64,000 bases of DNA, from the NCBI GenBank assembly GCA_025062045.1, contig JANXAF010000001.1:62001-126000 (forward strand), given 5' to 3'. Below, piece by piece: positions 1 to 9,331 of the stretch. The notes under the pieces are model-generated. The model was given only the letters and a program-made list of their open reading frames with translations, did no database searches and was not told the origin of the DNA. Made by a program: the position numbers and the translations under genes. The DNA is from Thermodesulfobacteriota bacterium (GTDB lineage: Bacteria; Desulfobacterota; Syntrophorhabdia; Syntrophorhabdales; JANXAF01). Numbering within the stretch: the first letter of the stretch is position 1; every line of letters begins with the position of its first letter.

Positions 1-98
1 CCTTCTTCGTTTATGATTACTTTGGGTTCTCCCCCTTCCATAATAGCAACTACAGAGTTTGTGGTACCAAGGTCAATACCAATAACTTTCCGTGGCAT
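1..98 (-). CDS. dnaK: DnaK chaperone, N-terminal fragment (runs off the window)
   Basis: The first 32 codons of an Hsp70 protein are present on the minus strand; the rest lies beyond the left edge. The translation begins [20 protein letters not shown], which is the Hsp70 phosphate-1 motif (GIDLGTTNS) at the expected place near the N-terminus. The ATG at 96-98 is preceded by a strong SD (GGAGGA, 105-110). DnaK is the ATP-dependent folding chaperone working with DnaJ and GrpE in the cytoplasm; neither partner is in the window. The EamA gene is upstream on the same strand, but a dedicated promoter lies between them. Confidence 0.93.
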   Translation of the reverse strand, partial: MPRKVIGIDLGTTNSVVAIMEGGEPKVIINEE

Positions 99-148
99 AA
101 TCTATCCTCCTTTTAAATTGCTTTCTAACTTGTGGAAACTCTTGAGTT

Positions 149-177
149 AATATAATTCCGCTCAAAATTCTTGTCAA
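149..177 (-). promoter_or_regulatory. sigma70-type promoter of dnaK
   Basis: Minus strand TTGACA (177-172), 17-nt spacer, TATATT (154-149), predicting a start near 142 and a leader of about 44 nt with a good SD. A 12-bp perfect palindrome (AACTCTTGAGTT, 137-148) overlaps the predicted start and could be an operator. It is not a CIRCE element. Confidence 0.7.
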
Positions 178-199
178 TAGAAGGGGTTTTTGGTATTTG

Positions 200-1087
200 C
201 TATTTACCGCAGTTTGTAAGATATATCCCGGCACTTACAAGAACAAGCCCAGCAATTAGGCCCTTTGTAAGTTCTTCTCCAAGAATCACAGAGCCAAAAA
301 AAACACCGAATACCGGAGAGAGAAAGGTAAAAACTGCAAGTTCAGAAACTGGATAGGTGTGGATCAGCCTGAACCAGCTAAGATACGACAAAAATGCCAC
401 AATAACGGACGAGTAGATCAGCGCAAGACAGGGAAGTAGACTTATCTCTTTTACCCATCGCTCCTCAAATACGAGGCTGAATCCAAATAGAATCGGCACC
501 GAAAGTACGAGTTGGTAAAGAAAGGTGTTTATCGGATGGACCTTCTCGGCGAGATACTTTTTTATGTAGAGTGTCGTTGCACCCCAAAAAAAGGCTGCAA
601 GTAACTCTAAGATGTCACCTATTAACATCGACCTTCCTGAATAAGATGGCTTTCCCTGAAAAACACAGAAGACTCCGAAAAACGAAAGGATAAGCCCTAA
701 AATCTTTAGAAGAGTAAGCCTTTCTTTTAGAAAGATATACGCCCCTAAAGCAACAATTATGGGTGAAAAGTTAATAAGGATTCCAGCCCTTGTGGAGTCA
801 GTGTATAAAAGACCGAGATAAATAAAGACAAACTCAAGTCCAAAAAGGCACCCAACCACAAACCCGTGCAAAAGTCTTCTGTCTTTGTGGAATAGAGGCT
901 GCCGTATCTTGAGACAGTAACCGATCCCAAAAATAGAGGCGATGGAGGATCTAAGAAACGAATTGAATATGGGAGAAAAACCTGTGTTAGAAATTTTAAT
1001 CGCACTGTAATTTAGACCCCAAAGTAAAGTTAAAATGAGCATGATAAAGAAACCTTTAACATCTATCTGATCTTTTTTCGAACCCAT
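200..1087 (-). CDS. EamA/DMT-family permease
   Basis: This is a 295-residue integral membrane protein of the drug/metabolite transporter superfamily. About ten hydrophobic segments are visible, in two homologous halves of five as expected for two EamA domains; each half ends in the typical Gly-rich helix (for example GVFFGSVILGEELTKGLIAGL near the C-terminus, where the conserved Glu of the repeat sits). Members export amino acids, nucleobases or other small metabolites, and the substrate cannot be read from sequence. The ATG at 1085-1087 has GGAG directly abutting it, too close to act as a normal SD, and the promoter predicts an almost leaderless transcript. Downstream on the same strand is dnaK, with its own promoter. 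Confidence 0.88.
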   Translation of the reverse strand: MGSKKDQIDVKGFFIMLILTLLWGLNYSAIKISNTGFSPIFNSFLRSSIASIFGIGYCLKIRQPLFHKDRRLLHGFVVGCLFGLEFVFIYLGLLYTDSTRAGILINFSPIIVALGAYIFLKERLTLLKILGLILSFFGVFCVFQGKPSYSGRSMLIGDILELLAAFFWGATTLYIKKYLAEKVHPINTFLYQLVLSVPILFGFSLVFEERWVKEISLLPCLALIYSSVIVAFLSYLSWFRLIHTYPVSELAVFTFLSPVFGVFFGSVILGEELTKGLIAGLVLVSAGIYLTNCGK

Positions 1088-1094
1088 CTCCTAA

Positions 1095-1123
1095 CCTATA
1101 TAACGAAGCTTCAAAGCTGTCAA
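1095..1123 (-). promoter_or_regulatory. promoter of the EamA gene, nearly at its start codon
   Basis: Minus strand TTGACA (1123-1118), 17-nt spacer, TATAGG (1100-1095); a 15-nt spacer to TATATA is the alternative. The predicted start, about 1088, is next to the ATG at 1087, so the mRNA would be leaderless. Confidence 0.5.
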
Positions 1124-1207
1124 CCAGTTTTCCATCTTTAGGGATCCATTTTTCCGCAATAGATGGTCTTTCAAAGATGTGATATTTTATCGAACGATTC
1201 CGAAAAG

Positions 1208-2356
1208 ATGGAAAATAGCCTAAAGATCATACTTTTCCTCGGACTTGTGAGTCTATTTTCCGACATCACATACGAAGGCGGAAGAAGTGTTTTCGGGCCT
1301 TACCTTTTTCTTCTCGGTGCAAGCGCGGCTACAGTCGGTTTCATATCAGGTCTCGGCGAACTTATTGGTTTTGCCTTTCGATTTCTCTCTGGCTACTTAG
1401 CCGATAGAACCGGCAAACATTGGGCATTCGTTTTTGTTGGCTATTTTATAAATCTCTTTTCCGTTCCCTTAGTCGGTTTTATGCAAAAATGGGAGTCTGT
1501 ATCTTTTCTCATCCTGATGGAACGCTTCGGAAAAGCGCTCAGGACCCCGGCAAGAGACGCAATAATAGCGCAATCTTTGAAACCGGAAAAGAGAGGTTTC
1601 GGCTTTGGTCTCCACGAAGCATTAGATCAGATAGGAGCCTTTTCTGGACCTTTAATTATGGCTTTTTTGGTGTATTTTTTTGGAAGTTACCAAAAAGGGT
1701 TACTATTTCTTTTTTTTCCGGCTCTTTTGGCCATTACTTTTCTTTTCTTGGCTAGGCGCTCTTCTACTGATGGACGGATCGCAAAAGAAGACACTAAATT
1801 ACATCTAAGTTTTAGGCCTAAGAGAGAATTTCTTCTCTACGTATCCGGTATGTGCCTTTTTGGAGCAGGCTTTTGTGACTTTAGCCTCATCTCTTTTCAC
1901 TTAAGGAAATCTGGTTTCCCCGATAGCTACATTCCGGTTCTTTATGCCTTCGCAATGGCAATAGATGGAGTCTCAGCCCCTTTTTTTGGAAAACTTTACG
2001 ATCGGCTCGGGCTTAAAGTAATTTTTCCACCGTTATTCTTTTCTAGTCTTTCTCCCGTCTTCGTGTTTACTGGAGAATTATCTTCAGTTATAGCTGGGAT
2101 GTTTTTTTGGGGTATTGGAATGGCAGTCCATGAATCAATAGCCAGGGCCCATGTGGCAAACCTTGCTCCGCCTAACTCAAAGGGAAGGGTGTTCGGAATC
2201 TTTAACGGAGCATTCGGTTTATCTTGGTTTCTTGGAAGTTCCTTATTGGGTATAGTCTACGAAATCTCAATTTCTTGGGTTGTCATATTTTCTTGCGGGA
2301 TTCAACTTTTCTCAATCCTTTTTATCTCTCTTGCTATGGACAAAAAAACCCAATAA
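1208..2356 (+). CDS. MFS transporter
   Basis: A major facilitator superfamily permease with about twelve predicted membrane helices. The loop after helix 2 has the MFS signature-like sequence GYLADRTGKH, and the symmetry-related loop in the second half reads GKLYDRLGLK. From the ATG at 1208 (M-E-N-S-L-K) the protein is 382 residues; an in-frame ATG at 1163 would add 15 polar residues before helix 1. Neither start has a clear SD. I prefer 1208 because the first helix follows at once and an extended -10-like sequence (TGATATTTT) lies just upstream of it. The ECF S-component gene follows after 21 nt with its own SD, so the two may be cotranscribed. Substrate unknown. Confidence 0.85.
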   Translation: MENSLKIILFLGLVSLFSDITYEGGRSVFGPYLFLLGASAATVGFISGLGELIGFAFRFLSGYLADRTGKHWAFVFVGYFINLFSVPLVGFMQKWESVSFLILMERFGKALRTPARDAIIAQSLKPEKRGFGFGLHEALDQIGAFSGPLIMAFLVYFFGSYQKGLLFLFFPALLAITFLFLARRSSTDGRIAKEDTKLHLSFRPKREFLLYVSGMCLFGAGFCDFSLISFHLRKSGFPDSYIPVLYAFAMAIDGVSAPFFGKLYDRLGLKVIFPPLFFSSLSPVFVFTGELSSVIAGMFFWGIGMAVHESIARAHVANLAPPNSKGRVFGIFNGAFGLSWFLGSSLLGIVYEISISWVVIFSCGIQLFSILFISLAMDKKTQ

Positions 2357-2377
2357 AATTAAGGATCGGGAGGAAAA

Positions 2378-3127
2378 TTGAGGTACGCGATTTTAATGTG
2401 GGGAAATACGCGAATGATTGTACTTTCGGCCACATGTGCCGCGATTTACGCTGCAACCTTATTGGCTTTTAAGACCGCAATCCCCTTAATTCCCGGAATC
2501 ACTGAGGTTAGAGTGGCTAACGTCTTCCCCATGGCTTTTGGGATAATGTTCGGACCGGCCGCTGCCTGGGGTTTGGCCATAGGAAACTTAATAGGAGATA
2601 TATTCGGTGGCACTTTAGGACCTGGATCCATAGCTGGGTTTTTTGGGAATTTCCTTTTAGGGTACATACCTTACGTTATGTGGACTAACTTCTTTCCGTT
2701 AAGCCCTCCTTTTTACGTTTGGGATAGAAAAAAACCGAGGCACTGGGTAAACTTCATGGTAATTAACTTTGTCTCATCCGCGTGCTGTGCTATAGTAATA
2801 AGCACGTTTCTCGATTTTTTGGGACTCGTTCCTTATCCTGTCCTTTCAAAGATAATAACGATAAACGACACCATAGGCGGAATAATCAGTGTATTTTTAT
2901 TGATCGCCGTGTACGAAACTGTAAAAAAGCAGTTAGGACTTATCTGGATAGACGTCATGATGCTGGAGGAAAAAAACAAAAGAAGTCCTCTTAAAACGGT
3001 TGGTTGCTACATCCTTCTTTTTGCATCAATTTTAGGAATTTTCGGACCTCACATTCTTCCTTTATCTTACTTACATGCGGGAGCTATTGCCTCGGCCTTA
3101 ATAATCGTCGGGACTTTCATCCTTTGA
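2378..3127 (+). CDS. ECF transporter S component (substrate-binding membrane subunit)
   Basis: A 249-residue hydrophobic protein with about six membrane helices and the N-terminal small-residue-rich helix typical of ECF S components (TCAAIYAATLLAF). The segment with Arg after the first loop (GITEVRVANVFPMAFG) and the Gly-rich loop (GNLIGDIFGGTLGPGS) recall QueT-type S components. The start is TTG at 2378 behind SD GGGAGGA. It overlaps the ATPase gene by one base (TGATG), and the T component follows, so 2378-5593 encodes a complete dedicated ECF importer. The substrate (vitamin, queuosine precursor or other) cannot be assigned; no riboswitch was found upstream. The protein is longer than a minimal S component and has an extra C-terminal hydrophobic hairpin. 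Confidence 0.8.
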   Translation: MRYAILMWGNTRMIVLSATCAAIYAATLLAFKTAIPLIPGITEVRVANVFPMAFGIMFGPAAAWGLAIGNLIGDIFGGTLGPGSIAGFFGNFLLGYIPYVMWTNFFPLSPPFYVWDRKKPRHWVNFMVINFVSSACCAIVISTFLDFLGLVPYPVLSKIITINDTIGGIISVFLLIAVYETVKKQLGLIWIDVMMLEEKNKRSPLKTVGCYILLFASILGIFGPHILPLSYLHAGAIASALIIVGTFIL

Positions 3128-4842
3128 TGGATCCCACGATCGCATTCGAAGAGCTCTCCTTCAGGTACGCGAACTCTTACGATTTTGCTCTAAAAAACAT
3201 AAGCGGGATTATCGACAATGGTACCTTCCTTACAGTAATGGGTAGGACAGGGGCCGGGAAATCTACACTCTGTTATTCTTTAAACGGGCTTGTTCCTCAT
3301 TTTTTCAAGGGCGATTATCACGGAAAAGTACGGGTCTCGGGGGAGGAGGTAAAAAAATCCAAGGTCTATGAAATGGCTCGAAAGGTCGGACTAGTCTTTC
3401 AAGATTTCGAAACTCAGCTTTTTTCCTCAAATGCTGAGCTCGAGGTGGCCTTTGGATTAGAAAATCTCGGCTTACCAAGGGAAGAAATTGAAAAGAGAAT
3501 CGATAAGTATCTGAAATTTGTGGATCTAATAGATCTAAAAAAAAGGGACATTTCGACTCTATCCGGAGGGCAAAAACAGAGGCTCGCGATAGCATCGGTT
3601 CTATCTATGGAACAGCCTGTGCTAGTACTTGACGAACCGCTTACGGATCTTGACCCCGAGGGAAGAAGAAGAATATTGGAAATTAGGGAAAAATTAAAGA
3701 GACAAAGTGGCATAGTCATCATGGTGGATAACGATCCGGAAAATTCTTTCGACTCAGATGAGATCTGGATCTTAAAGGATGCCGAAATTTTTGCGAGGGG
3801 AAATCCTAAGGAGATCTTAAAGAGAATTGAGCTACTTGAAGCCTGTGGCATCATGGTCCCTAAGCATTTTTATTTCTTTACTGAAATGGGATTAAAGGAC
3901 ATCCCTTTTACGTTTGAAGATTCCATGAGGATTTTGGAAAAAGAAGGGTATCTAACAAGAAGAAAAACCTTTAACCTCTCATCAATAAAATCTGATGAGC
4001 CCAAAGAAGGAATAATCGAATTTAGGGATGTCTCGTATTTTTACTTAGATTCCCAAATTATGGCTTTACGAAACATCAATCTCACTATAAAAGAAGGAGA
4101 ATTCGTGGCAATTGTAGGGTCTAACGGTTCTGGAAAGACAACCCTTGCAAAACATGCAAACGGTCTCCTAATACCGTCCAAGGGTCAGGTTCTTGTAAAC
4201 AAAAAGGACACGGTTAAACTTAATCGTAAAGAACTTGCCCGACAAGTGGGATACGTCTTTCAGAATCCCGACCATCAGATCTCTTGCAGAACTGTATTTG
4301 ATGAGGTGAGTTTTGGACTTTTGATGCTCGGTTTTGAAAAAAAGGAAATAAAAAGAAATGTGGAGGAGGCTTTGTGGGCAACAGGACTTGAGGGGTACGA
4401 AGATCGGTCACCGTTTTTACTTTCCAAGGGGGAGAGGCAGAGGGTAGCTTGCGCCTCGGTTCTTGCCACAAAACCACAAGTTTTAATTCTTGACGAACCT
4501 ACAACGGGCCTAGATTACGAACATCAGTTAAGGATGATGGAGATGTTGAAAGAGCTCAGAAAGAAAGGCCACACCATAGTTATTATCACTCACTCAGTCT
4601 GGGTAGTTGAAAACTACGCAGATCGTTGTATTGTTATGAAGGACGGAGAGATAATAAAGGACGATGTAACAAGGAAAGTATTCTTTGACGAAGATAAGTT
4701 AAAGGAGGCGGGAGTCTATCCGTCCATTCTCACAAGGATCGCAAATAGACTGGGGACAGAATCCTTGGAACCAAAAAAAATGATTGAGGAACTGAAAGAT
4801 GAGAGTTTCTCTTTACCAGGAGAAAGATACTCCAATCCATAG
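3127..4842 (+). CDS. ecfA: ECF transporter ATPase, two ABC domains fused (EcfA-EcfA')
   Basis: This 571-residue protein has two complete ABC ATPase domains in one chain and energises the ECF importer. Domain 1 has Walker A GRTGAGKST at residues 39-47, signature LSGGQKQRLAIAS and Walker B VLVLDEPL. Domain 2 has Walker A GSNGSGKTT near residue 331, an atypical signature LSKGERQRVACAS (Lys for the second Gly) and Walker B VLILDEPT. The frame is open upstream to 3004, but that stretch overlaps the S component; the ATG at 3127 shares its A with the S-component stop (TGATG), which indicates translational coupling. Most bacteria encode two separate ATPases, so the fusion fixes a 1:1 ratio. EcfT overlaps the 3' end by 44 nt. 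Confidence 0.92.
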   Translation: MDPTIAFEELSFRYANSYDFALKNISGIIDNGTFLTVMGRTGAGKSTLCYSLNGLVPHFFKGDYHGKVRVSGEEVKKSKVYEMARKVGLVFQDFETQLFSSNAELEVAFGLENLGLPREEIEKRIDKYLKFVDLIDLKKRDISTLSGGQKQRLAIASVLSMEQPVLVLDEPLTDLDPEGRRRILEIREKLKRQSGIVIMVDNDPENSFDSDEIWILKDAEIFARGNPKEILKRIELLEACGIMVPKHFYFFTEMGLKDIPFTFEDSMRILEKEGYLTRRKTFNLSSIKSDEPKEGIIEFRDVSYFYLDSQIMALRNINLTIKEGEFVAIVGSNGSGKTTLAKHANGLLIPSKGQVLVNKKDTVKLNRKELARQVGYVFQNPDHQISCRTVFDEVSFGLLMLGFEKKEIKRNVEEALWATGLEGYEDRSPFLLSKGERQRVACASVLATKPQVLILDEPTTGLDYEHQLRMMEMLKELRKKGHTIVIITHSVWVVENYADRCIVMKDGEIIKDDVTRKVFFDEDKLKEAGVYPSILTRIANRLGTESLEPKKMIEELKDESFSLPGERYSNP

Positions 4843-5593
4843 GCTCGACCCAAGAACGAAGATAATATCTTCCATTTTTCTTTTTTTGTGCGCTCTTACA
4901 TTCAATCACCCTCTCTACCTTTTATGGCTCTTTCTACTCTTACTCGTCTTTGCTTACATTGCCAAATCTTTCTATGCCATTTATAAACTCAGGTACGTGA
5001 TCCTAGTTCTATTTTCCTTCAGTTTACTTCTTTGGCCTTTTTTTGTTGAAGGTGAAAGAATAGTTTTTCACCTTTTTTCCCGTCCGATACACTTGGAGTC
5101 GATTTTGTATGCTTTTACTGTTGGTTTGAGACTTGTCTCGTTCGTGATAATTGGGCTTATCTACGTCTCAACCACTAAAAATGAGGAGACATCGTACGGT
5201 CTTTTAGCGCTTGGGCTCCCCTATCCTTTTTCTTTCGCGATATCGACCGCCCTTAGGCTTGTTCCCACATTTGTAGATAGTGCATTTACTATTCTTGAGG
5301 CTCAGATATCGAGAGGGCTAGACCTTCAAACGAAAAACCCAATAACTAGACTTAAAAGGCTTTTGGTTCTGGCTATTCCCATGTTCGTTACTGCCATCCG
5401 CGCAACAAACATGTTAGGGTGCGCTCTCGAATCGCGCGGTTTTAGCCCCTCATCTAGAAGGACTTTTTATCTTGTGCTTAAGATGGGAAAGTGGGATTAT
5501 TTAACAATCCTTTCTATTTCTACACTTTTTCTTTTGTGCCTCTATGCTCGTTTTTTTCTAAATCTCGGAATTTTAATAAAAGGAAGGATATGA
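4799..5593 (+). CDS. ecfT: ECF transporter T component (EcfT)
   Basis: EcfT is the transmembrane scaffold that couples the ATPases to the S component. The 264-residue protein begins with the family-typical polar stretch ending in IHRLDPRTKI, then about five or six membrane helices. Two copies of the coupling-helix A-x-G/SRG-type motif are present: AQISRGL and ALESRGF, which dock into the ATPase Q-loop grooves. The ATG at 4799 lies inside the ATPase gene (44-nt overlap) behind a GAGGA-like SD. It is the last gene of the S-AA'-T transporter and ends 7 nt before the convergent gpsA stop. Confidence 0.92.
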   Translation: MRVSLYQEKDTPIHRLDPRTKIISSIFLFLCALTFNHPLYLLWLFLLLLVFAYIAKSFYAIYKLRYVILVLFSFSLLLWPFFVEGERIVFHLFSRPIHLESILYAFTVGLRLVSFVIIGLIYVSTTKNEETSYGLLALGLPYPFSFAISTALRLVPTFVDSAFTILEAQISRGLDLQTKNPITRLKRLLVLAIPMFVTAIRATNMLGCALESRGFSPSSRRTFYLVLKMGKWDYLTILSISTLFLLCLYARFFLNLGILIKGRI

Positions 5594-5612
5594 GTAGGCC
5601 CTACTCTTCCTC
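5592..5612. terminator. possible bidirectional hairpin between ecfT and gpsA
   Basis: GAGTAG (5592-5597), 3-nt loop, CTACTC (5601-5606) lies exactly across the convergent stop codons. The stem is short and the T-run weak (TTCCTCTTT), so terminator activity is only possible. Confidence 0.3.
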
Positions 5613-6602
5613 TTTCATTTCTCTTTCCTTAATGTGCTTTATCGAGTCCTCAATGCTCTTTCCCTCGTATACAATCTGATAAAGTTCGGAGGTTATAGGC
5701 ATCTCTATCTTCATCCTCTGGGATAGATTGTACACAGCAAAAAGGGTGTAGTATCCTTCTATCACTCCTTTTTGAGATTCGAGAACTTCTTTTGGACTTT
5801 TACCTTTCGCTATTTCCATCCCAAAGTATCTGTTTCTACTTAAAGGTCCAAAAGATGTAAGAATGAGGTCCCCTACCCCTGAGAGCCCCATAAAGGTACT
5901 CTCTTTCGCTCCAAAAGCTTTTCCAAACCTTTTCATTTCTGCAAGGGCTCTCGTTATGTAAGCGGAAAGAGTGTTAGTCCCTAAAGAGAGGCCCTGTATT
6001 ATTCCTGCTCCTATCGCCATAACGTTTTTGAGGGCACCGCCAAGCTCAACACCAACTACATCATCACTTGTGTATACCCTCAAATTAAGCCCATGCGCCA
6101 GTCTCTGAAAGTATTTTGCGCAATCCTTATTTTGGGACGCAATGACTACCGATGTAAAAACCCCGGATGCCACTTCTCTCGCAAAGGAAGGACCGGAAAG
6201 GACAGCAATTCTTTCGCCTGAATCCATAAGAATCTCCTCTGCCACCTCGCTCATCCTTTTACACGTCTCTGCCTCGAGGCCCTTTGTGAGTATAAGTATG
6301 TTTTTATCTTTAAGTGCTTCTTTTCCCATTTTTTCCATTACCTTCCTTAAGGCATATGAGGGAACGGCAAAAACGATGTTTTCTGAATAGTTCGCCGCAT
6401 AGTCGAGTTCGTATGTTAGCTTTACATCATCAGGTAAAATAAAGCCTGGAAGATAAAACGTATTTTCCCTTTTTATCCCAATAATCTCAAAGAGGTCTCT
6501 TTCGTAAATCCAAAGGCAAACTTCTTTTTTCAGTTTCGCTAAATGGATCGAAAATGCTGTACCCCAAGCTCCAGCGCCTATCACTGATATTTTTTGGGAC
6601 AT
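5601..6602 (-). CDS. gpsA: NAD(P)-dependent glycerol-3-phosphate dehydrogenase
   Basis: GpsA reduces dihydroxyacetone phosphate to sn-glycerol 3-phosphate for phospholipid synthesis in the cytosol. The 333-residue protein starts MSQKISVIGAGAWGTAF, the Rossmann GxGxxG fold at residues 8-13, and contains VELGGALKNVMAIGAG with the catalytic Lys, plus AVLSGPSFAREV. The frame extends 18 codons upstream into the end of gyrA, but the ATG at 6602 sits 13 nt after the gyrA stop and has AAGGGG upstream, so it is the better start. The gene is cotranscribed with gyrA. Confidence 0.95.
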   Translation of the reverse strand: MSQKISVIGAGAWGTAFSIHLAKLKKEVCLWIYERDLFEIIGIKRENTFYLPGFILPDDVKLTYELDYAANYSENIVFAVPSYALRKVMEKMGKEALKDKNILILTKGLEAETCKRMSEVAEEILMDSGERIAVLSGPSFAREVASGVFTSVVIASQNKDCAKYFQRLAHGLNLRVYTSDDVVGVELGGALKNVMAIGAGIIQGLSLGTNTLSAYITRALAEMKRFGKAFGAKESTFMGLSGVGDLILTSFGPLSRNRYFGMEIAKGKSPKEVLESQKGVIEGYYTLFAVYNLSQRMKIEMPITSELYQIVYEGKSIEDSIKHIKEREMKEEE

Positions 6603-6615
6603 ACTTTTCCCCTTA

Positions 6616-9036
6616 TCATTCTTCTGAAACCTTTGCAACCCCCTTAATTTTTTCATCCTCGTTCACTTTTAAAAGCTTGACCCCAATCCTTCCCCTTTTA
6701 GTCACAGGAACGTCTCTAACTCTGAACCTGGCAGTTCTTCCCTTGTCTGTAATTAGAATGACATCGCAAGAAGGTGTGACATTTTTCACACATATAACGA
6801 AACCATTTTTGTCAGTCACTTTCACATTTTTTAAACCGTATCCCCCTCTGGCCTGTGGCCTATACTCTTTTGCCTCCACACATTTTCCAAAACCCTTCTC
6901 AGTGACTGTGAAAATAAAACTTTCGTCCTTTACCGAGTCACAGGAACACACCTCATCACCTTCTTTGAGTTTTATGCACTTTACTCCGTATGAAGCTCTT
7001 CCGCTGATTCTTATATTTTCCTCCTTTATCCTGATACACATCCCTTTTTTCGTTGCGATGAAGATGTCAGATTTCCCATCAGTTTCGATAACGTTTACAA
7101 GTCTGTCATCTTTGGGAATGTTCATAACTTTAGTTCCCTTAAGCCTTGCAAAAGAAAGATCCGAAACCTTTAACCTCTTTACGTATCCTTTTTTTGTCAC
7201 AAAAAACAGGAATCTTCTTTCATTCGACTCAGAAACAGGTGTTACGGCAACTATCTCTTCTCCCTGGCCGATATTTAAAAGGCTCGCCACCGGTTTACCC
7301 TTGGCATTAAGTGGTGCCTCTGGGATTGTGTAAACTTTTAGTCCGTAAACTTTTCCTGAATTAGTAAAGAAGAGTACGTAAGAGTGGGTCGATGCGATGT
7401 ATATATGCTCTACTACGTCTTCCTCCCTCACCGCTATACCTATTTTGCCCTTCCCTCCCCTAGACTGGTGTTTATACTGGTCGAGCGGGGTTCTTTTTAT
7501 GTAACCCTTCTGGGTTATTGTTACGACAACCTCTTCCTCCTTTATCATGTCCTCGGCAGATATCTCTGGTAACTCATCGACTATTTCCGTCATCCTATGG
7601 TCCCCGTATTTTTCCTTTATCTCCAACAGTTCTTCTTTGATTATGTTAAGTATTTTTCTCTCATCATTTAATATGGATGTTAGTCTTTGAATCTCTACAC
7701 TCGTTTCGGTATAGTCTTTAAAGATCTTTTCCCGCTCAAGGGAGGTAAGTCTTTGAAGTCGCATCTCAAGGATAGTTTGTGTCTGTTTTTCTGAAAGTCC
7801 GTATGCCTTGATTAGTCCTTCTTTCGCCTCTTGAACGCTTTTTGATCTTTTAATTAGCGCAATTACCTCATCTATGTGTGAAAGGGCGACCTTTAACCCC
7901 TCAAGTATGTGTAGCTTCTCTTTGGCTCTGTTTAACTCGAATGTAGTTCTCCTTTTAACTATCTCCTTTCTAAACTGGATGAATTCCTCCATGAGCGCTT
8001 TGAAGTTTAGAGTCTTGGGCTCATTGTTCTTTATCGTAAGAAAGGTTATTCCGAATGTAGTTTGGAGAGAAGTGTGTTTATAGAGCTTATTTAAAATAGG
8101 TGTTGGATTTTCGCCTCGTTTAAGCTCGATTACGATCCTCATTCCTTCTTTGCTAGACTCGTCCCTAATGCCTGAGATACCATCAATCTTTCGCGCGTTC
8201 ACAAGCTCAACAATATCTTCGATCAGTCTCGCCTTATTTTCCTGATAGGGAATCTCGGTTATGACGATCGAAGTTCTTCCATCTTTCTTGCTTTGCTCTA
8301 TATGGGCTCGAGCCCTTAAAACTATATGACCTTTTCCCGTCTCGTAAGCCTCACGGATGTTTCGTTTTCCATATATTATTCCCCTCGTCGGAAAATCAGG
8401 CCCGGGTACTATTTTCAAAATCTCATCGATCGTCATATCAGGGTTGTCGATCAACTTAACAAGCGCATCGACCACTTCCCTCAAGTTATGAGGAGGGATG
8501 TTAGTTGCCATTCCAACAGCGATACCTGAAGAACCGTTTATGAGGAGATTCGGTATCCTTGAAGGAAGAACTTCAGGTTCCATAAGCGACTCATCGTAGT
8601 TCGGTCTAAAATCGACAGTATCTTTCTCGATGTCCTTTAGGAGCTCCTCTGACAACCTAGAGAGCCTAATTTCCGTGTACCTCATGGCAGCAGGCTCGTC
8701 GCCGTCTATAGAGCCAAAATTCCCCTGCCCATCTATGAGGGGGTACCGAAGTGAAAAATCTTGAACCATCCTCGCTATTGCATCGTAGACGGCCTGGTCT
8801 CCGTGGGGATGGTATTTACCTATCACATCACCTACAACCCTTGCCGATTTTTTGTAAGGTTTATCATGGAAATTTCCAAGCTCATACATGGCGTAAAGTA
8901 TCCTTCGATGAACCGGTTTTAGCCCGTCTCTTACGTCAGGAAGAGCCCTTCCGATGATCGTGCTCATGGCATAATCGAGGTAAGATCTTTTCATTTCCTC
9001 TTCTATAGGAACGACAACAACGTTTTCTTTAAGCAA
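6616..9036 (-). CDS. gyrA: DNA gyrase subunit A
   Basis: GyrA is the breakage-reunion subunit of the type II topoisomerase that supercoils DNA with GyrB. The 806-residue protein has the N-terminal winged-helix/tower region with catalytic Tyr120 in AAMRYTE, followed by a C-terminal beta-pinwheel. A GyrA-box-like heptapeptide (QSRGGKG) near residue 535 favours GyrA over ParC. The start is TTG at 9034-9036 with a strong SD (GGAGGG, 9042-9047, 5-nt spacing). At the quinolone-determining position equivalent to E. coli Ser83 the residue is Gln81 (HGDQAVYDA), while Asp85 is kept. gyrB is not in the window. gpsA follows 13 nt downstream. Confidence 0.97.
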   Translation of the reverse strand: MLKENVVVVPIEEEMKRSYLDYAMSTIIGRALPDVRDGLKPVHRRILYAMYELGNFHDKPYKKSARVVGDVIGKYHPHGDQAVYDAIARMVQDFSLRYPLIDGQGNFGSIDGDEPAAMRYTEIRLSRLSEELLKDIEKDTVDFRPNYDESLMEPEVLPSRIPNLLINGSSGIAVGMATNIPPHNLREVVDALVKLIDNPDMTIDEILKIVPGPDFPTRGIIYGKRNIREAYETGKGHIVLRARAHIEQSKKDGRTSIVITEIPYQENKARLIEDIVELVNARKIDGISGIRDESSKEGMRIVIELKRGENPTPILNKLYKHTSLQTTFGITFLTIKNNEPKTLNFKALMEEFIQFRKEIVKRRTTFELNRAKEKLHILEGLKVALSHIDEVIALIKRSKSVQEAKEGLIKAYGLSEKQTQTILEMRLQRLTSLEREKIFKDYTETSVEIQRLTSILNDERKILNIIKEELLEIKEKYGDHRMTEIVDELPEISAEDMIKEEEVVVTITQKGYIKRTPLDQYKHQSRGGKGKIGIAVREEDVVEHIYIASTHSYVLFFTNSGKVYGLKVYTIPEAPLNAKGKPVASLLNIGQGEEIVAVTPVSESNERRFLFFVTKKGYVKRLKVSDLSFARLKGTKVMNIPKDDRLVNVIETDGKSDIFIATKKGMCIRIKEENIRISGRASYGVKCIKLKEGDEVCSCDSVKDESFIFTVTEKGFGKCVEAKEYRPQARGGYGLKNVKVTDKNGFVICVKNVTPSCDVILITDKGRTARFRVRDVPVTKRGRIGVKLLKVNEDEKIKGVAKVSEE

Positions 9037-9124
9037 AATTGCCCTCCTTTGAGTTTTTGACTAAATCTATCACAAAGGCTCTCATATTGACAAACAAGGA
9101 TTCTCCGTGGAATCATAAATATCC

Positions 9125-9331
9125 GTGACGCCCAAGAAGGCGCTATTTCTCGTCCTTACCATTTTCAGTCTCTATTCCTGCTGTGGAAAAGAAGTGAAAA
9201 GTTTGGAAGAGGAGGTAAAAATCCTCAAAGAGGAGAACGCCTACCTCAAGGCAGAAAATAAGAGTCTAAAACGGGAAATCGACGAACTGTACAAAAAACT
9301 CGAAGAGATAAGGTCAACGTGTAAAAGATGA
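9125..9331 (+). CDS. small coiled-coil lipoprotein candidate
   Basis: A 68-residue protein starting at GTG 9125. Residues 1-18 form a signal-like hydrophobic stretch ending LYSCC, an approximate lipobox with a Cys for lipidation. The remainder is a highly charged heptad-like coiled coil rich in Leu, Glu and Lys (KSLEEEVKILKEENAYLK). It overlaps the truA start by 4 nt (ATGA), which argues for a real translated gene. There is no clear SD. No function is recognised; envelope lipoproteins of this build are often structural or oligomerising. Divergent from gyrA. Confidence 0.6.
   Translation: MTPKKALFLVLTIFSLYSCCGKEVKSLEEEVKILKEENAYLKAENKSLKREIDELYKKLEEIRSTCKR

Noticed and set aside
137-148. CIRCE heat-shock element upstream of dnaK
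   Set aside because: Only a 12-bp AACTCTTGAGTT palindrome is present; the TTAGCACTC-N9-GAGTGCTAA pattern is not.
3004-3126. 5' extension of the ECF ATPase frame
   Set aside because: It is the S-component gene in another frame; the ABC domain starts right after the ATG at 3127, which is coupled to the S-component stop.
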